64,000 nt of DNA from CAWFSE01 sp963697565 (GCA_963697565.1 CAVOOM010000007.1:124001-188000); one strand, 5' to 3'. Numbered from the stretch's first letter, positions 37,683 through 48,033 are shown. Translations and numbers: made by a program. The notes: generated by a model from the sequence alone, not told the origin.

Positions 37683-38246
37683 GTGGCCACGACCAACGAC
37701 CTCAAGAACGGTCTCGTGCTCAACATCGACGGGCAGCTGTGGGCCGTCGTCGAGTTCCAGCACGTCAAGCCCGGCAAGGGCGGCGCGTTCGTGCGCACCA
37801 AGCTCAAGAACGTGCTGTCCGGCAAGGTCGTCGACCGCACCTTCAACGCCGGCACCAAGGTCGAGACGGCCAACGTGGACAAGCGCACGATGCAGTACCT
37901 CTACAAGGAGGGCAGCGACTACGTCTTCATGGACTCGCAGACCTACGACCAGGTCCACGTGTCGAGCGAGACCGTCGGCGACGCCGCGCACTTCCTGCTG
38001 GAGAACCAAGACGGCATCGTCGCCCTGCACGACGGCAACCCGCTCTACATCGAGCTCCCGGCGTCGGTCGAGCTGACCATCACCTACACCGAGCCGGGGA
38101 TGCAGGGCGACCGCGCGACCGGCGGCACCAAGCCGGCGACCGTCGAGACCGGCTACGAGATCCAGGTGCCGCTCTTCATCACGCAGGGCGAGCGGGTCAA
38201 GGTCGACACCCGCGACGGCTCGTACCTCGGACGCGTCAGCTCCTGA
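37683..38246 (+). CDS. efp: Translation elongation factor P
   Basis: Relieves ribosome stalling at polyproline stretches. KOW-like domain with the loop HVKPGKGGAFVRTKLKN carrying the Lys at the tip, then two OB domains (VELTITYTEPGMQGDRATGG; GYEIQVPLFITQGERVKVDT). 187 residues, intact. GTG 37683 follows AGGAGAG. Pro-rich proteins such as PilT and the PilA2 leader in this window are plausible clients, which is inference. Confidence 0.95.
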   Translation: MATTNDLKNGLVLNIDGQLWAVVEFQHVKPGKGGAFVRTKLKNVLSGKVVDRTFNAGTKVETANVDKRTMQYLYKEGSDYVFMDSQTYDQVHVSSETVGDAAHFLLENQDGIVALHDGNPLYIELPASVELTITYTEPGMQGDRATGGTKPATVETGYEIQVPLFITQGERVKVDTRDGSYLGRVSS

Positions 38247-38247
38247 C

Positions 38248-38667
38248 GTGGCGGCGCGCACCAAGGCCCGCAAGCGGGCCCTCGACGTGATCTTCGAGGC
38301 CGACCAGCGCGGGGTCCCCGTGCTCACGGCCCTCGAGGAGCGCAGGCGCGCCGACCCCAAGCCGCTCAACCCCTACACCGTCGAGCTCGTCGAGGGGGTC
38401 GCGGCGCACTCCGCGCGCATCGACGACCTGCTCTCGACGTACTCCATGGGTTGGACGCTGGAGCGGATGCCCGCCGTGGACCGCGCGGTGCTGCGGCTCG
38501 GCGCGTACGAGCTGCTGTACGGCGACGACGTGCCCGACGCGGTCTGCATCGACGAGGCGGTGGAGCTCGCCCGCGAGCTGTCGACCGAGGAGTCGCCGGC
38601 CTTCGTCAACGGCCTGCTCGCCCGGCTGCTCGAGCTCAAGCCGTCGCTGACCGGCTCGTCCGAGTAA
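38248..38667 (+). CDS. nusB: Transcription antitermination factor NusB
   Basis: Forms the rRNA antitermination complex with NusE. All-helical; signatures ARTKARKRALDVIFEADQRG, WTLERMPAVDRAVLRLGAYE and VCIDEAVELARELSTEESPAFVNGLLARL. 139 residues, intact. The GTG start lies 1 base after the efp stop. Confidence 0.94.
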   Translation: MAARTKARKRALDVIFEADQRGVPVLTALEERRRADPKPLNPYTVELVEGVAAHSARIDDLLSTYSMGWTLERMPAVDRAVLRLGAYELLYGDDVPDAVCIDEAVELARELSTEESPAFVNGLLARLLELKPSLTGSSE

Positions 38668-38691
38668 CCCCGCTCGGCCGCCCTCCGGCGG

Positions 38692-38697
38692 TACGTT
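38692..38697 (+). promoter_or_regulatory. -10 box TACGTT of a leaderless MFS gene transcript
   Basis: TACGTT ends 6 bases before the GTG at 38704, with no ribosome-binding site between. Confidence 0.55.
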
Positions 38698-38703
38698 CCG
38701 CGG

Positions 38704-40067
38704 GTGAGCAGCGCAGCGGCCGCGCGGGGCGCGGCTGAAGGAGTCGGCGGCGTCCTGAGCCGCCACACGCACATCGGCTACGCGCTCGGCTCGGTGGGCA
38801 CCGGGGCCTTCGCCACCGTCCCCGGTCTGCTGCTGGCCTACTACCTCACCGACACCCTCGGGGTCGCCGCGGGACTCGCGGCCCTCGTGGTCGCGGTGCC
38901 CAAGCTCTGGGACGTCGTCGCGCTGCCGGTCGTCGGCAGGCTCTCCGACCGCGCGGCCGATCGCTCCGGCTCGCGGCGGCCCTTCCTGCTCGCCGGCGGG
39001 CTGCTGCTCCCGGTGGCCTTCGTCGCCTTGTTCGCCGCGCCGCCGTCGTGGTCGCCCGAGGCCTCGGCCGTGTGGGTCCTCATCGCGTTCGTCCTGGCGG
39101 CCACCGCCTTTGCGGTGTTCCAGGTCCCGTACATCGCGATGCCGGCCGAGATCACCGACTCGCCGACGGAGCGCACCACGCTGATGTCGTGGCGCGTCGC
39201 CTTCCTGGCGGTGGCGATCCTGCTGGCGGGCGCCGGCGCCCCGGCCGTGCGCGACGCGGTGGGGGAGACCCCCGCGGGCTACCTGGCGATGGCCGTCGCG
39301 GTGGCGGCGCTGATCGCGGTCGGCATGCTCGGCTGCTGGTGGATGCTCCGCGGCGTCGAGCCGGTCCGGACGGTGCAGAGCGAGGCCCGGCTCCGCGATG
39401 CGCTGCGGGTCGCCCTCGCCGATCGCGCCTTCACCAGGCTGCTCGCGGTCTTCATCCTGCAGGCGCTCGCGACGAGCGCGATGCTCGCCGCCGGGCAGTA
39501 CTTCGCGACCTACGTGCTGGACGACTCCAAGGCGATCACCCCGCTCTTCGTCTGCCTGGTGGCCCCCGCCGTGCTCGTGATGCCGCTGTGGATGCGCGTG
39601 GCCAGGGCCCGTGGCAAGGCGTTCGGCTACACCGCGGCGTCGCTGCTCTTCCTGCCGGCGCCCTCGGGTTGATCGCCTCGCGCTCGCTGCCGGTGGTCGC
39701 GATCTACCTGCTCGTGGCGCTGTGCGGTATCGGCTACGCCGGGATGCAGATGTTCCCGCTCTCCCTGCTGCCCGATGTGATCGCCGACGATGCCGAGCGC
39801 ACGGGCGCCAACCGGGCGGGCGTCTTCACCGGGGTGTGGACGGCCGGCGAGACCGCCGGTTTCGCATTGGGCCCGGCGTTGGTCCTCGCGGTGCTGGCCA
39901 TCGGCGGCTTCGTCTCGTCGCAGCCGGACGAAAAGGTCACCCAGCCAGACTCCGCGCAACTCGCGGTGCTCCTGGCCTTCAGCGTGGTGCCCGCGCTCCT
40001 GATCCTGATCAGCCTGCCCCTGTTGCGGCGCATCGGGCGCGCGTCCGATCTGAGAACGAACGAGTGA
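38704..40067 (+). CDS. MFS transporter, GPH/melibiose-carrier type (one frameshift)
   Basis: Twelve-helix cation symporter-like carrier. Segments typical of the GPH group include LVVAVPKLWDVVALPVVGRLSDR with the conserved Asp, DRSGSRRPFLLAGG, and the second-half LPLSLLPD-like stretch FPLSLLPDVIADDAERTG. Substrate unknown, likely a sugar or glycoside. The frame changes near 39660, after which a helix (SLPVVAIYLLVALCGIGYA) continues normally. About 454 residues. A TACGTT box just upstream suggests a leaderless mRNA. It is followed 8 bases later by a PLP enzyme gene, possibly co-transcribed. Confidence 0.87.
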
Positions 40068-40075
40068 GGAGCGTC

Positions 40076-41546
40076 ATGGCCCAGGGAATCGGATGGCCCG
40101 CGTCCACCCCGGACGAGATCGATCGGCGCCTCGCCGACTTCCGCTCCGGCGATGCGCCGACGCACGGAGGGCGGACCTTCGCCTACGTGTACGACAGCGG
40201 GCTGGCCGACCTCGACGACGTCGCCGCACGGGCGCATCGGGCCTTCGCGCCGGTGAACTGCCTGGACCCGACGGTGTTCCCATCGGTGGCGGCGCTGGAG
40301 AACGGGGTGGTCGGTATCGCGGCCGGCCTGCTGGGCGGCGGGCCCCAGACCGCCGGGGTGGTGACCAGCGGTGGCACGGAGTCCTGCCTGCTTGCGGTGC
40401 TCGCCGCACGCGAGGAGTACCGCGCCCGAGGGGGGACGGGGACCCCGCAGATCGTGGCCGCCACCACCTCCCACGCGGCCTTCCGCAAGGGGGCCCATCT
40501 GTTCGGCCTCGAGGTTGTCGACGTCGACGTGGACCCGGTCGACTCGCGGGTGGCCGTGGACGACCTGGTCGCCGCCTTCACCGACCGGACGGCGATCGTC
40601 GTGGCGTCGGCGCCGTCCTACCCGATGGGCGTGTTCGATCCCGTGGCGGAGATCGCGCCGCTCGCCGCCGATCGGGGGATCTGGGTCCACGTCGACGGCT
40701 GCATCGGCGGCTGGGTCACGCCGTACTTGCAGCGCGCCGGCGAGCCGATCCCGCCGTGCGACCTGTCGGTCCCGGGGGTGCGCTCGCTGTCGGTCGACCT
40801 GCACAAGTACGCCTACGCGCCCAAGGGCGCCTCGGTGCTGCTGTTCGCCGACGCCGCCTCCCGCCGCCGGGCGTACTTCTCCTCCTCGTACTGGCCCGGC
40901 TACCCGGTGGTGAACTCGACGCTGCAGTCGACCAAGTCCGCGGGCCCGCTGGCAGCGGCGTGGGCGACCCTGAACCTGATCGGGGACGAGGGCTACGCCG
41001 AGCTGGCGCGCAAGGCGCGCGAGGCGACGCTGGCGCTGGCGGAGGGCGCCGTGGCGATCGAGGGGCTGCGGCTGGCGGCTCCACCCGAGACGACCCTGGT
41101 GGCCGTGGCCACCGATGACCCTGCGCTCGACGTCTACGTCGTCGCCGACGAGATGACCGCACGGGGCTGGTACGTGCAGCCGCAGCCGGCCTACCGCGGC
41201 CTGCCCGCGACGCTCCACCTCACGGTGACCGCCGCCAGCCTGCCCCGGGTCGAGCCGTTCCTGGCCGACTTGTCCGCGGCGGTCGCGGCGGCCCGGGCGC
41301 TGCCGCTGCCCGAGGTCGACCCGATGCTGCTGTCGGCCGCCGAGGCGATCGACCCGGACGCGCTCACCGCCGAGCAGATGGACGCCGTGCTGGGGCTGGC
41401 CGGCTTCGGCACGGGCGACGGGGGACCGGCGCTGCCCGGAGCGGATGGCGCCGGTCCTGACCCTGCTGCAGGCGCTGCCGCCGACGCTGCGCGACCGGAT
41501 GCTCGAGGAGTTCTTCAGCCGGATCTTCACCGCCCAGACGGGCTGA
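40076..41546 (+). CDS. PLP-dependent decarboxylase/lyase family enzyme (one frameshift near the end)
   Basis: Fold type I PLP enzyme related to group II decarboxylases and sphingosine-1-phosphate lyase. VVTSGGTESCLLAVLAAREE forms the phosphate-binding region, AATTSHAAFRKGAHLFG the cofactor-stacking region, WVHVDGCIGGWV carries the pyridine-binding Asp, and SVDLHKYAYAPKGASVLL the Schiff-base Lys. About 490 residues. The frame changes near 41448, giving a normal tail (RDRMLEEFFSRIFTAQTG). ATG 40076 follows GAGGAG. Substrate cannot be stated. Confidence 0.87.
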
Positions 41547-41564
41547 GCAAGCCGGTTCGCTGGG

Positions 41565-41638
41565 TGCCCCGGGTGGGATTCGAACCCACACTGTGCGGGT
41601 TTTGAATCCGCCCTCTCTGCCAGTTGGAGTACCGGGGC
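41565..41638 (-). tRNA. tRNA with anticodon CAA (Leu codon) and a short variable loop
   Basis: Cloverleaf on the minus strand: acceptor GCCCCGG/CCGGGGC, D-stem CTC/GAG, anticodon stem GCGGA/CCCGC around loop TTCAAAA with anticodon CAA (41602-41604), T-arm GTGGG TTCGAAT CCCAC. The anticodon stem has an A-C mismatch next to the loop. CAA reads the leucine codon TTG. However, the variable region is only 5 bases (ACAGT), whereas tRNA-Leu normally has a long variable arm. Identity is therefore uncertain. CCA is not encoded. Confidence 0.85.
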
Positions 41639-41662
41639 GAGGCACCGCAACACGCTGCGCCG

Positions 41663-41668
41663 TAGTCT
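41663..41668 (+). promoter_or_regulatory. -10 box TAGTCT of a leaderless pdtaR transcript
   Basis: TAGTCT ends 7 bases before the pdtaR GTG. It lies between the 5' end of the divergent tRNA and pdtaR. Confidence 0.6.
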
Positions 41669-41675
41669 CTCACGC

Positions 41676-42272
41676 GTGTCCGGCCCGTCCCAGCAGCCCC
41701 GTCGCGTCGTCGTGGCCGAGGACGAGGCGCTCATCCGCCTGGACCTCGTCGAGATGCTCGCCGAGGAGGGCTATCTCGTGGTGGGGCAGGCGGGCGACGG
41801 CCGGGCCGCCGTCGAGCTCGCCAGCCAGCACCGCCCCGACCTGGTCATCCTGGACGTCAAGATGCCCGTCTTGGACGGGATCAGCGCCGCCGAGCAGATC
41901 GTCGCCGAGCGCAGCGCCCCGGTCCTGATGCTCACCGCCTTCTCCCAGCGCGAGCTGGTCGAGCGGGCGGCGGAGGCCGGGGCGATGGCCTATCTGGTCA
42001 AGCCGTTCTCGAAGGCCGACCTGATCCCGGCGATCGAGATCGCCATCGCCCGCCACCAGCAGCTCACGGCCGTCGAGGCCGAGGTGTCCGATCTGGCCGA
42101 CCGCCTGGAGACCCGCAAGCTGGTCGAGCGGGCGAAGTCCCTCCTGCAGGCGCAGCACGCGATGACCGAGGCGGACGCGTTCCGGTGGATCCAGAAGGCC
42201 TCCATGGACCGGCGGCTGACCATGCGGCAGGTGGCCGAGGTGGTCATCGACGAGGCGCCCGGCCCGCGGTAG
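41676..42272 (+). CDS. pdtaR: ANTAR-domain response regulator PdtaR
   Basis: Two-component regulator that binds RNA through ANTAR and can antiterminate transcription; in mycobacteria it pairs with the kinase PdtaS. Receiver domain (about 10-125): acidic pocket VVAEDEALIR, phosphorylated Asp in LVILDVKMPVLDG, LMLTAF and the Lys in AYLVKPFSK. ANTAR domain (about 130-190): RKLVERAKSLLQAQHAMTEA and RLTMRQVAEVVID. 198 residues, intact. The GTG at 41676 is supported by the adjacent TAGTCT box and absence of a ribosome-binding site. Confidence 0.92.
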   Translation: MSGPSQQPRRVVVAEDEALIRLDLVEMLAEEGYLVVGQAGDGRAAVELASQHRPDLVILDVKMPVLDGISAAEQIVAERSAPVLMLTAFSQRELVERAAEAGAMAYLVKPFSKADLIPAIEIAIARHQQLTAVEAEVSDLADRLETRKLVERAKSLLQAQHAMTEADAFRWIQKASMDRRLTMRQVAEVVIDEAPGPR

Positions 42273-42353
42273 CCGGGCCCGAGAAGGTCACGAACTCGCA
42301 ACGGACTGGCGCCGAGGCCGCGTCCCCCGATGCGCTCGCGCACGCGACTCGGT

Positions 42354-42359
42354 TAGGTT
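42354..42359 (+). promoter_or_regulatory. Candidate -10 box TAGGTT for livK
   Basis: TANNNT hexamer 57 bases before the livK ATG in the 144-base gap after pdtaR; otherwise I see no structure in that gap. Confidence 0.45.
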
Positions 42360-42416
42360 CCCCCGTGCGGGCCGGGACCCTCCGGTCCGTTACCTGATTA
42401 TTGAAGGAGAGGGTTC

Positions 42417-43707
42417 ATGACCCGACCCACCAAGGCGTGGAAGGCCATCGCCCTCGCAGGCGTCGCCGCCCTCGCGCTGGCAGCCTGTGGCAGCAGCGAC
42501 GAGCAAGCTCGTCGACCGAACACCAGCGACGAGCGCCCTGCCCAAGGGCGACGGCACGCTGAAGATCGGCACGCTGCTCCCGCAGACCGGCTCGCTCGCC
42601 TTCCTCGGCCCGCCGGAGTTCGCCGGCGTCGACCTCGCAGCCAAGGAGATCAACGCGGCCGGGGGCGTCCTGGGCAAGGACGTCGTCGTCGTCGACGGCG
42701 ACTCCGGCGACACCTCGACCAACATCGCCTCGCAGACGGTCGACCGCCTGCTCAGCGAGGACGCCGACACGATCGTCGGCGCCGCCTCGTCCGCGGTGAC
42801 CCTGACCGTCCTGGACAAGGTCGTGGGCGCGGGCGTCGTGCAGTTCTCGCCGGCCAACACCTCGATCAAGCTGTCGACCTACCCCGACGAGGGCCTGTAC
42901 TTCCGCACCGCCCCGCCGGACACCTTCCAGGGCGCTGTCCTGGGCAACCTGGTGGCCGACCGACGGCAACGCCACGGCCGCAGTGCTGGCGCTGCAGGAC
43001 GCCTACGGCGAGGGTCTGGCGAAGACCTTCGAGCGACGCCTTCACCGAGGCCGGCGGCAGCGTGACCGAGACGATCATCTACGACCCCAAGGCGGCTGAC
43101 TACGCCGCCGACGTCGCCAAGATCGCCGCGACCAACCCCGACGCCGATCGCGCTGATCGGGTTCGACGAGTCGGCCAAGATCGTCGCCGAGCTCATCAAG
43201 CAGGGGATCGGCCCGCAGACGAAGAAGCTCTACCTCGTCGACGGCAACCTGTCGAACACCCTGTTCAAGGACCTGCCCGCGGGCACCATGAACGGCGTCA
43301 AGGGCACCACGCCCGGGCGCCGCGGCTCCGGAGGACTTCCGGGCCGCGCTGCTCGAAGGTCAACCCGGCGCTCACGGACTTCTCCTACGCGGCTGAGTCC
43401 TACGACGCGGTGAACCTGATCGCGCTGGCCGCCCAGGCTGCCGGCACGGACACCGGCCAGGCCATCGCGGCCGAGCCTGGTCGAGGTGTCCGAGGAGGGC
43501 GAGAAGTGCTCGAACTTCGCCGACTGCAAGAAGCTGCTCGACGACGGCAAGGACATCGACTACGAGGGTGTCTCCGGCCCGTGCGACCTCGCCGACAACG
43601 GTGACCCGAAGAAGGCCACCATGGGCATCTACCAGTACGGCGCCGACAACAAGTTCCCGTCGACCGCCATCAAGTACGTGACCGGCGACGTGCCGGCCGC
43701 GAGCTAG
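42417..43707 (+). CDS. livK: Branched-chain amino acid ABC transporter substrate-binding lipoprotein (many frameshifts)
   Basis: Extracellular binding lipoprotein of the LivK/periplasmic-binding type I fold. A signal peptide ends in the lipobox ALAACGSS (Cys about residue 24). Mature segments read IGTLLPQTGSLAFLGPPEFA, AAKEINAAGGVLGKDVVVVD, AASSAVTLTVLDKVVGAGVV, SYAAESYDAVNLIALAAQAA and a C-terminus ending in YVTGDVPAAS. The frame changes about seven times (near 42505, 42960, 43030, 43150, 43320, 43355, 43480), always restoring family-like sequence. ATG 42417 follows GAAGGAGAG. It is convergent with livF, unusual for a system whose other four genes form one operon. Confidence 0.85.
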
Positions 43708-43716
43708 CGTTCACAT

Positions 43717-43757
43717 GCAGAAGGCCCGGCCACCCACGAGGTGGCCGGGCCTTCTGC
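43717..43757. terminator. Bidirectional terminator between livK and livF
   Basis: Perfect 17-bp stem with a 7-base loop located between two convergent genes, so it can serve both strands. Confidence 0.85.
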
Positions 43758-43780
43758 TTGCCGTGGTGGGATGGAGCCGA

Positions 43781-44652
43781 TCAGGCCTTGGCCAGGGTGC
43801 CGAGGTAGAGCTCGATGACCTTGGGGTCGTTGGCGAGCTCGGCGCCGCTGGCGGTGTAGGCGTTGCGGCCCTGGTCGAGCACGTAGCCGCGGTCGCAGAT
43901 CTGCAGGCACCGCCGGGCGTTCTGCTCGACCATGATCACGGTCACGCCGGTGCGGTTGATCTGCCGGGTCCGGATGAAGACCTCGTCCTGCAGCGCGGGG
44001 GACAGCCCCGCGGACGGCTCGTCGAGCAGCAGCACGGACGGCTCCATCATCAGCGCGCGGCCCATGGCCACCATCTGGCGCTCGCCGCCGGACAGCGAGC
44101 CGGCGCGCTGCTTGCGGCGGTCGCCGAGCGCGGGGAAGAGCCCGGCGACGAACTCAAAGCGCTCCGCGAACTTCTTCGGGGCCTGGTAGAGCCCCATCTG
44201 GAGGTTCTCCTCGATGGTCAGGCTGGGGAAGACGTTGTTGTTCTGGGGCACGAAGCCGATGCCCTTGTTGACCAGGACGTTGGCCTTCAGGTTGGTGATC
44301 GGGTCGCCGTCGAGGGTGACCTCGCCGGAGCGGATCCGCACCAGGCCGAACATCGCCTTCAGCAGGGTCGACTTGCCGGCGCCGTTGGGTCCGATGATCC
44401 CGACCAGCTCGCCGCGCTGGGCGTAGAAGTCGCAGCCGTTGAGGATGTTGACGCCGGGCAGGTAGCCGGCGACCAGGTTCTCGGCGCGCACGAGCGCGCC
44501 CTCGGCCGCGGCCAGGTGCGCCGAGCGGTCGGCGATCTCGTGCTCGGAGACGGTCGGCGACCTCGTCTCCTGGTCGATCGCCGCGAGCGCGTGGCTCTGG
44601 TCGAACGCGATATCCGCTCGCTGTACTCGGTGCGCTCGTTTCGCTCGTTCAC
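43781..44652 (-). CDS. livF: Branched-chain amino acid ABC transporter ATPase LivF (one frameshift)
   Basis: Cytosolic ATPase of the Liv importer. Walker A GPNGAGKSTLLKAMF, Q-loop in FVPQNNNVFPSLT, signature LSGGERQMVAMGRALM, Walker B SVLLLDEPSAGLSP and the H-loop position occupied by Gln in MVEQNAR, as is normal for LivF. A 40-residue N-terminal extension is read from the GTG at 44652 across a frame change near 44608. That GTG overlaps the livG stop (GTGA). Confidence 0.88.
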
Positions 44653-45628
44653 GTCTGGTCCTCCGTCGGGCTCGGGTCGGCGTCCAGGAGGCCGCGGCCC
44701 TCGGCCGCCTCGTCCTCGGCGATCCGGGCGGGCTCGTCCTCGGGGGCCAGGGCCTCGTCATGGTGGGAGCCGAGGTAGGCGTCGATGACGGTCTGGTTGG
44801 CCATGATCGACGTGCGGCGGGCCCTCGGCGATGATCGCGCCCTGGGCCATCACGATCACCCAGTCGCTGATGTCGCGCACCATGTCCATGTCGTGCTCGA
44901 CGAACAGCACGGTCATCCCCTCCTCGCGAAGGGCCTTGACGTGCCCGAGCAGGGACTGGGTGAGGGCGGGGTTCACGCCGGCCATCGGCTCGTCGAGCAT
45001 GACCAGCTCGGGCTCGACCATCAGCGCACGGGCCATCTCCAGCAGCTTGCGCTGACCGCCGGACAGGCTCCCGGCGAAGTCCTCGCGCTTGGCGTCGAGC
45101 TTGAAGCGCGCCAGCAGCTCGTCGGCGCGGTCGGTGTTGGCGTTCTCCTGGCCGCGCCAGAGCGGGGCGAACATGCCCGTGAGCATGCTCTCGCCCTTCT
45201 GGCCGGTGGCGCCGAGCAGCATGTTCTGGATCACCGTGAGCTTGGACAGCGCCTTGGTGAGCTGGAAAGTGCGCACCATCCCGCGGCGGGCCACCTGGTA
45301 CGGCTTGGCGCCCTTGAGCGACTTGCCGTTGAGCGACCACTCGCCGGAGTCGGGCTGGTCGAACCCGGTGAGCTGGTTGAAGAAGGTGGACTTGCCGGCG
45401 CCGTTGGGCCCGATCAGGGCGGTGATGGCCCCGCGCTGGATCTCGACGTGGCCGGACGTCCACGGCGGTGAGGCCGCCGAAGCGCCGCACCATGTCGTCG
45501 ACGATGACGATCGGGTCAGGCTTCTTGGAACGCGGCTCCTGCGGCACGTCGGCGAGGGCCCGCAGCGCCGCCTCGCGGCGGGAGCCCGGGACGACGGGGT
45601 CGCCCATGGTGGTGGCCTCAGCGGGCAT
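44649..45628 (-). CDS. livG: Branched-chain amino acid ABC transporter ATPase LivG (two frameshifts)
   Basis: Second ATPase of the Liv importer. Core segments are VRRFGGLTAV, Walker A IGPNGAGKSTFFNQLTGF, VARRGMVRTFQ, signature LSGGQRKLLEMARALM, Walker B LVMLDEPMAGVNP and FVEHDMDMV. An acidic tail of about 50 residues follows the core (DEALAPEDEPARIAEDEAAE). The frame changes near 45460 and near 44820. The ATG at 45628 overlaps livM by 11 bases; an internal ATG at 45607 is an alternative start. Confidence 0.86.
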
Positions 45629-46614
45629 CGATCGCCAGCTCCCTCTTGTCGCCGAAGATCCCTTGCGGGCGGAAGATCATGAGCAGCATCAGCGCCAGGC
45701 CGACGAGCATGAAGCGGACCTGCCCGACCTGGGTGTTGTTGATGATGTCGCCGGAGATGTAGCCGGCGTTGATGGCGCCGTTGAGGAAGTTGTCGGTGAA
45801 GGCCAGCAGCGCCCAGAAGATCATCGAGCCGATGACCGGGCCGAAGACCCGGGCGGCCCCGCCGAGGATCAACACGGTGTAGGCGAAGAAGGTCAACTCG
45901 GTGGAGTAGTTGTCCGGCTGGGCCGACTGGTTGGCGATGGCGAAGATGAAGCCGCCGAAGCAGCCGAGCACGCCGCCGAGGACCAGGCTCTGCATCTTGA
46001 ACGAGAACACGTTCTTGCCCAGGCTGCGTGCGGCGTCCTCGTCCTCGCGGATGGCCTTGAGCACGCGGCCCCACGGGCTGCGCATGAGCGCCCACACGAC
46101 CAGGCAGCACAGCAGCACCAGCAGCCAGCCGACCGTCAGCACCCACATCTGCGTCCTCGTTGCGGATGTTGATCGGGCCGAACTCGTACGAGCCCTCGGG
46201 GAAGGGGTTGAGCGCGTAGAAGTCGTCGGCGAAGGCGCTGATCCCGTCGGAGCCGCCGAAGGTGTCCTTGAAGGTCACCGAGCGCAGGATCAGCCGGATG
46301 ATCTCGGCGGCGGCGATGGTGACGATGGCCAGGTAGTCCGCCCGCAGCCGCAGCGTCGGCGCGCCCAGGAGCAGGGCGAGCACGATGGCGGCCAGGACGC
46401 CCACGCCGATGCCGACCCAGAACGGCAGGCCGAAGGTCGCCACGCTGGTGGCCAGGCCGAAGGCAGCGACGGCGAGGAAGCCCGCCTGCCCGAAGTTGAG
46501 CAGTCCGGTGTAGCCGAAGTGCACGTTCAGGCCGATGGCGGCCAGCGCGTAGACGACCGCCTCGACTCCGATGAAGGCGGTCAGCGTGTTGCTGAGGATC
46601 GTTCCCCAGTCCAT
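45618..46614 (-). CDS. livM: Branched-chain amino acid ABC transporter permease LivM (one frameshift)
   Basis: Inner-membrane permease. Conserved segments are FGYTGLLNFGQAGFLAVAAF, LRLRADYLAIVTIAAAEIIR and the EAA-like loop GRVLKAIREDEDAARSLGKN, then LGGAARVFGPVIGS and FRPQGIFGDKRELA. About nine helices. The frame changes near 46150 in an extracytoplasmic loop. It starts 21 bases after livH. Confidence 0.9.
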
Positions 46615-46635
46615 GGGATCTGTGCTCCTTCGCCG

Positions 46636-47918
46636 TCAGCCGATGCGCTCTCGGCGGCCGAGGATTCCCTGCGGCCGGACGAGGAGGACCAAGATGAGGA
46701 TGACGAGCGCGCCCACGCTCTTGAGCTCGGTGGGCACGAACAGCGTCGACAGCTGGATGACCAGGCCGACGAGGAGACACCCGACCAGGGCGCCGAACGC
46801 GGTGCCGAGGCCGCCCACGGTGACGCCGGCGAAGATCAGCAGCAGGATCTGGAAGCCCATCTGCCAGCCGACCCGCTGGTTCATGCCGAGCAGGATGCCG
46901 CCGAAGGCGGCGAGCGCGGCCCCGATCACCCACACCGTGTTGATGACCCGCTCGACGTCGATGCCGGAGGCCGCGGCGAGGGCCGGGTTGTCGGCGACGG
47001 CGCGGGTGGCCTTGCCGATGCGGGTGCGCAGCAGCCAGAGCGCGGTGGCCACCAGCAGCAGCGACGGCGATGATCGAGCCGATCAACGCCTTGGGGGTGA
47101 TGCTGATCGGCCCCCACTGCAGGCCCGCCTGGCCGGCGTACTCGGAGAAGTCCTGGCTCTGGCCGCCGAAGAAGAACAGCATCAGGTAGCGCAGGAAGAT
47201 CCCGAAGCCGATCGAGACCACCAGCATGGCGATCAGGCCGGTGCCCCGCTTGCGCAGCCGGGCCCAGAGCAGCTTGTCCTGGATGCCGCCGAGGATGCCG
47301 CAGGCCAGCACCGCCAGCGCCATCGCCAGCAGGAACGGCAGGCCCGAGCACGTTGTTGAAGATGTAGCCGGCGATCGCCGCCCAGCGTGATCAGCTCGCC
47401 GTGGGAGAAGTTGGTCAGGCCGGTGGTGCCGTAGATCAGGGAGAGGCCGACGCCGCCGAGGGCGAGCACGAGGCCGAGCACGAGGCCGTCGGCGGCGAGC
47501 TGGGCCGCCTGCTCCCAGATCGGCGTGGAGGCGACCTCCGCCGGCCCGCTCGCCCTCGTTGAGCGGGAAGAGCGCCGCCTTCTGCTCGCCCGCCCCCACC
47601 GTGAGGGTGCGCTCCGGAGTTGGGGTGGAGAGCCCCTCGGGAAGCGTCGTCGTGTCGAGGGCCACCTTGTAGTCGCCCAGGTGCCGGGAGCGGCACCTCG
47701 AACGCGCCTGCGCGTCGCTCGTCACGGTCTGGGTGAAGCCGCCGGCGCCGGTCACCGTGACGGCGACCCCCTCGACCGGGTGAGCGGGTGTCGTCGATGA
47801 CCGGGCCCGACCACCTTGCCCCGGATCGCCTCGCCCTCGGCGTACGCGGGGGAGCCGGCGAACAGCAGCCCGAGCCCCCCAGCAGGGCGAGCAGGAGGAG
47901 CAATCCTCGTCTGCGCAC
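46636..47918 (-). CDS. livH: LivH permease with N-terminal signal peptide and carboxypeptidase-regulatory-like domain (several frameshifts)
   Basis: Permease partner of LivM with an unusual N-terminal fusion. The GTG at 47918 has GGAGGAG upstream and starts a signal-like helix (GLLLLLALLGG). About 100 residues of an Ig-like, carboxypeptidase-regulatory-type domain follow (VEGVAVTVTGAGGFTQTV; ALDTTTLPEGLSTPTPE). The permease begins at VLALGGVGLSLIYGTTGLTN with FSHGELITLG and ends in LLVRPQGILGRRERIG; VADNPALAAASGIDVERVIN is the EAA-like loop. At least four frame changes occur (including near 47060, 47345, 47385 and 47545). The layout recurs in my memory of other actinobacterial LivH proteins, so I treat it as genuine. 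Confidence 0.8.
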
Positions 47919-48033
47919 GCGGTCTCCTCCAAGGCGGTGGCGGCGCGAGCCGCGACTGGGTCAGCCGTCCGGCAGCATAGGGCGGATCCGGGCGGCTGGC
48001 GCGGGAATCGCCCGGCCGGTTCTCCGGCCCTCG

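Noticed and set aside
41585..41600. Origin of the palindromic repeat from the tRNA, because CGCACAGTGTG occurs in both
   Set aside because: The shared stretch is only 11 bases and the flanking sequences differ; chance similarity cannot be excluded.
42417..43707. livK as a decayed pseudogene
   Set aside because: Every segment keeps family-like sequence and there are no in-frame nonsense changes apart from those made by the indels.
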